This document shows positions 63,180 to 64,000 of a stretch of DNA of 64,000 nucleotides, piece after piece (the first letter of the stretch is position 1; the number at the start of each line of letters is the position of its first letter). The DNA is from Beroe forskalii (taxonomy: Eukaryota > Ctenophora > Nuda > Beroida > Beroidae): assembly GCA_011033025.1 (NCBI GenBank), contig WFMF01000091.1, positions 186,001 to 250,000 of the forward strand, written 5' to 3'. The position numbers were made by a program, and so were the translations under genes. Below the pieces are notes generated by a model. It made no database searches. It was given only the letters and a program-made list of their open reading frames with translations, and was not told the origin of the DNA.

Positions 63180-64000
63180 TTGCAGGGGTCTGGGGGCGGC
63201 AGCCCCCAGAAGCTGGACGTTGTTAACTGAACAGAATTGTCATCTCAATAAGATTTAACTCTTATTTCAGTATAATTTCAAAGCATTTGCTTGGCCCGTA
63301 GGCCGTATTTGAAATGAAAAAGAATGAAATCAAATAGGCAGTGTTCTGGGGGCGGCAGCCCCCAGAAGCTGGACGTTTTTTACTAAATAGAATTGTACTC
63401 TCAATAAGATTTTAACTCTTATTTCAATCTTATTTCAAAGCATTTGCTCGGCCCATAGGCCGTATTTAAGATGAAGAATTTCCACAAAGATGAGAGAATG
63501 AAACCAGTAAGCAGGGGGGCTGGGGCGCAGCCCCAGAAGCTGGGCGTTTTTAACTGAATAGAATTGTCATCTTAATAGGATTTCAACTCTAATTTCAGTC
63601 TAATTTCAAAGCATTTGCTTGGCCCGTATTTGAAATTAAGAAGAATGAAATCCAGTAGGCAGGGGTCTGGGGGCGGCAGCCCCCAGAAGCTGGACGTTTC
63701 CGACCTGATAGAATTGTCATCTCAATAAGATTTTAACTCTTATTTTAGTCTGATTTTAAAGCATTTGCTTAAGCCCGTAGGCCGTATTTGATATGAAGAA
63801 GAATGAAATCCAGTAGGCAGGGGTCTGGGGGCGGCAGCCCCCAGAAGCTGGACGTTTCCGACCTGATAGAATTGTCATCTCAATAAAATTTTAACTCTTA
63901 TTTCAATCTATTTTAAAGCATTTGCTCGGCCCGTAGGCCGTGTTTTAAATGAAGAATTTCCACAAAGATGAGAATGAAACCAGTAAGGCGTCAGCAGGGG
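63180..64000. repeat. About 160-bp tandem satellite, five copies, running off the window
   Basis: Each unit has CAGGGGTCTGGGGGCGGCAG followed by CCCCCAGAAGCTGGACGTTT (a GGGGGC/GCCCCC hairpin), then GATAGAATTGTCATCTCAAT, ATTTTAACTCTTATTTCAGTC and GCATTTGCTTGGCCCGTAGG. Unit starts lie near 63180, 63340, 63515, 63660 and 63820. Confidence 0.9.

Overview
This window is intron-rich animal nuclear DNA. Coding sequence occurs only as short exons with GT/AG borders and matching phases, separated by introns full of hairpin transposons, minisatellites and satellite blocks. The best-recognised gene is an orthologue of the centrosomal protein CEP43 (FOP/FGFR1OP). A dead L1-like retrotransposon, many MITE-like foldbacks and degenerate telomere-like CCCTAA words suggest a repeat-rich, probably marine, invertebrate. 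The species cannot be named from this sequence. No bacterial operons, CRISPR arrays, rRNA or convincing functional tRNA genes were seen.

Layout. 0-8 kb: one possible + strand exon at the left edge, minus-strand exons of an unrecognised gene (2.1-5.0 kb), a retrotransposon remnant expanded into a 39-bp minisatellite, and two dispersed repeats, one with a tRNA-like promoter. 8.2-22.6 kb: CEP43 on the + strand in six visible exons, with a small probable minus-strand gene nested in its first visible intron (11.4-13.3 kb) and hairpin MITEs in most introns. 23-30 kb: a GC-rich hairpin-forming array, then a 5.07-kb transposon-like element with palindromic inverted ends, a 10-bp flanking duplication and about 60 copies of a 40-bp satellite. 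30-39 kb: more terminal-inverted-repeat elements, second copies of the dispersed repeats, and minus-strand exons of an unrecognised gene (35.8-37.1 and 39.5-39.9 kb). 39.9-43.6 kb: a broken L1-like element with a 1.2-kb insertion.

44.5-62.7 kb holds one large minus-strand gene. Fifteen exons join in phase with no internal stop to give 999 residues: FN3 domains, a charged helical region, coiled coil, RGG box, then low-complexity serine-rich and basic tails. Its 8.4-kb intron is filled by a higher-order satellite (53.0-59.1 kb) and smaller hairpin repeats. The window ends inside another satellite.

The most unusual features are: (1) minisatellites flush against splice sites, one of which copies an exon end plus its 5' splice site about 17 times; (2) the 24.5-29.5 kb element; (3) the FN3/coiled-coil/RGG gene; and (4) satellite units carrying 140-bp hairpins and several TGACGTCA palindromes.
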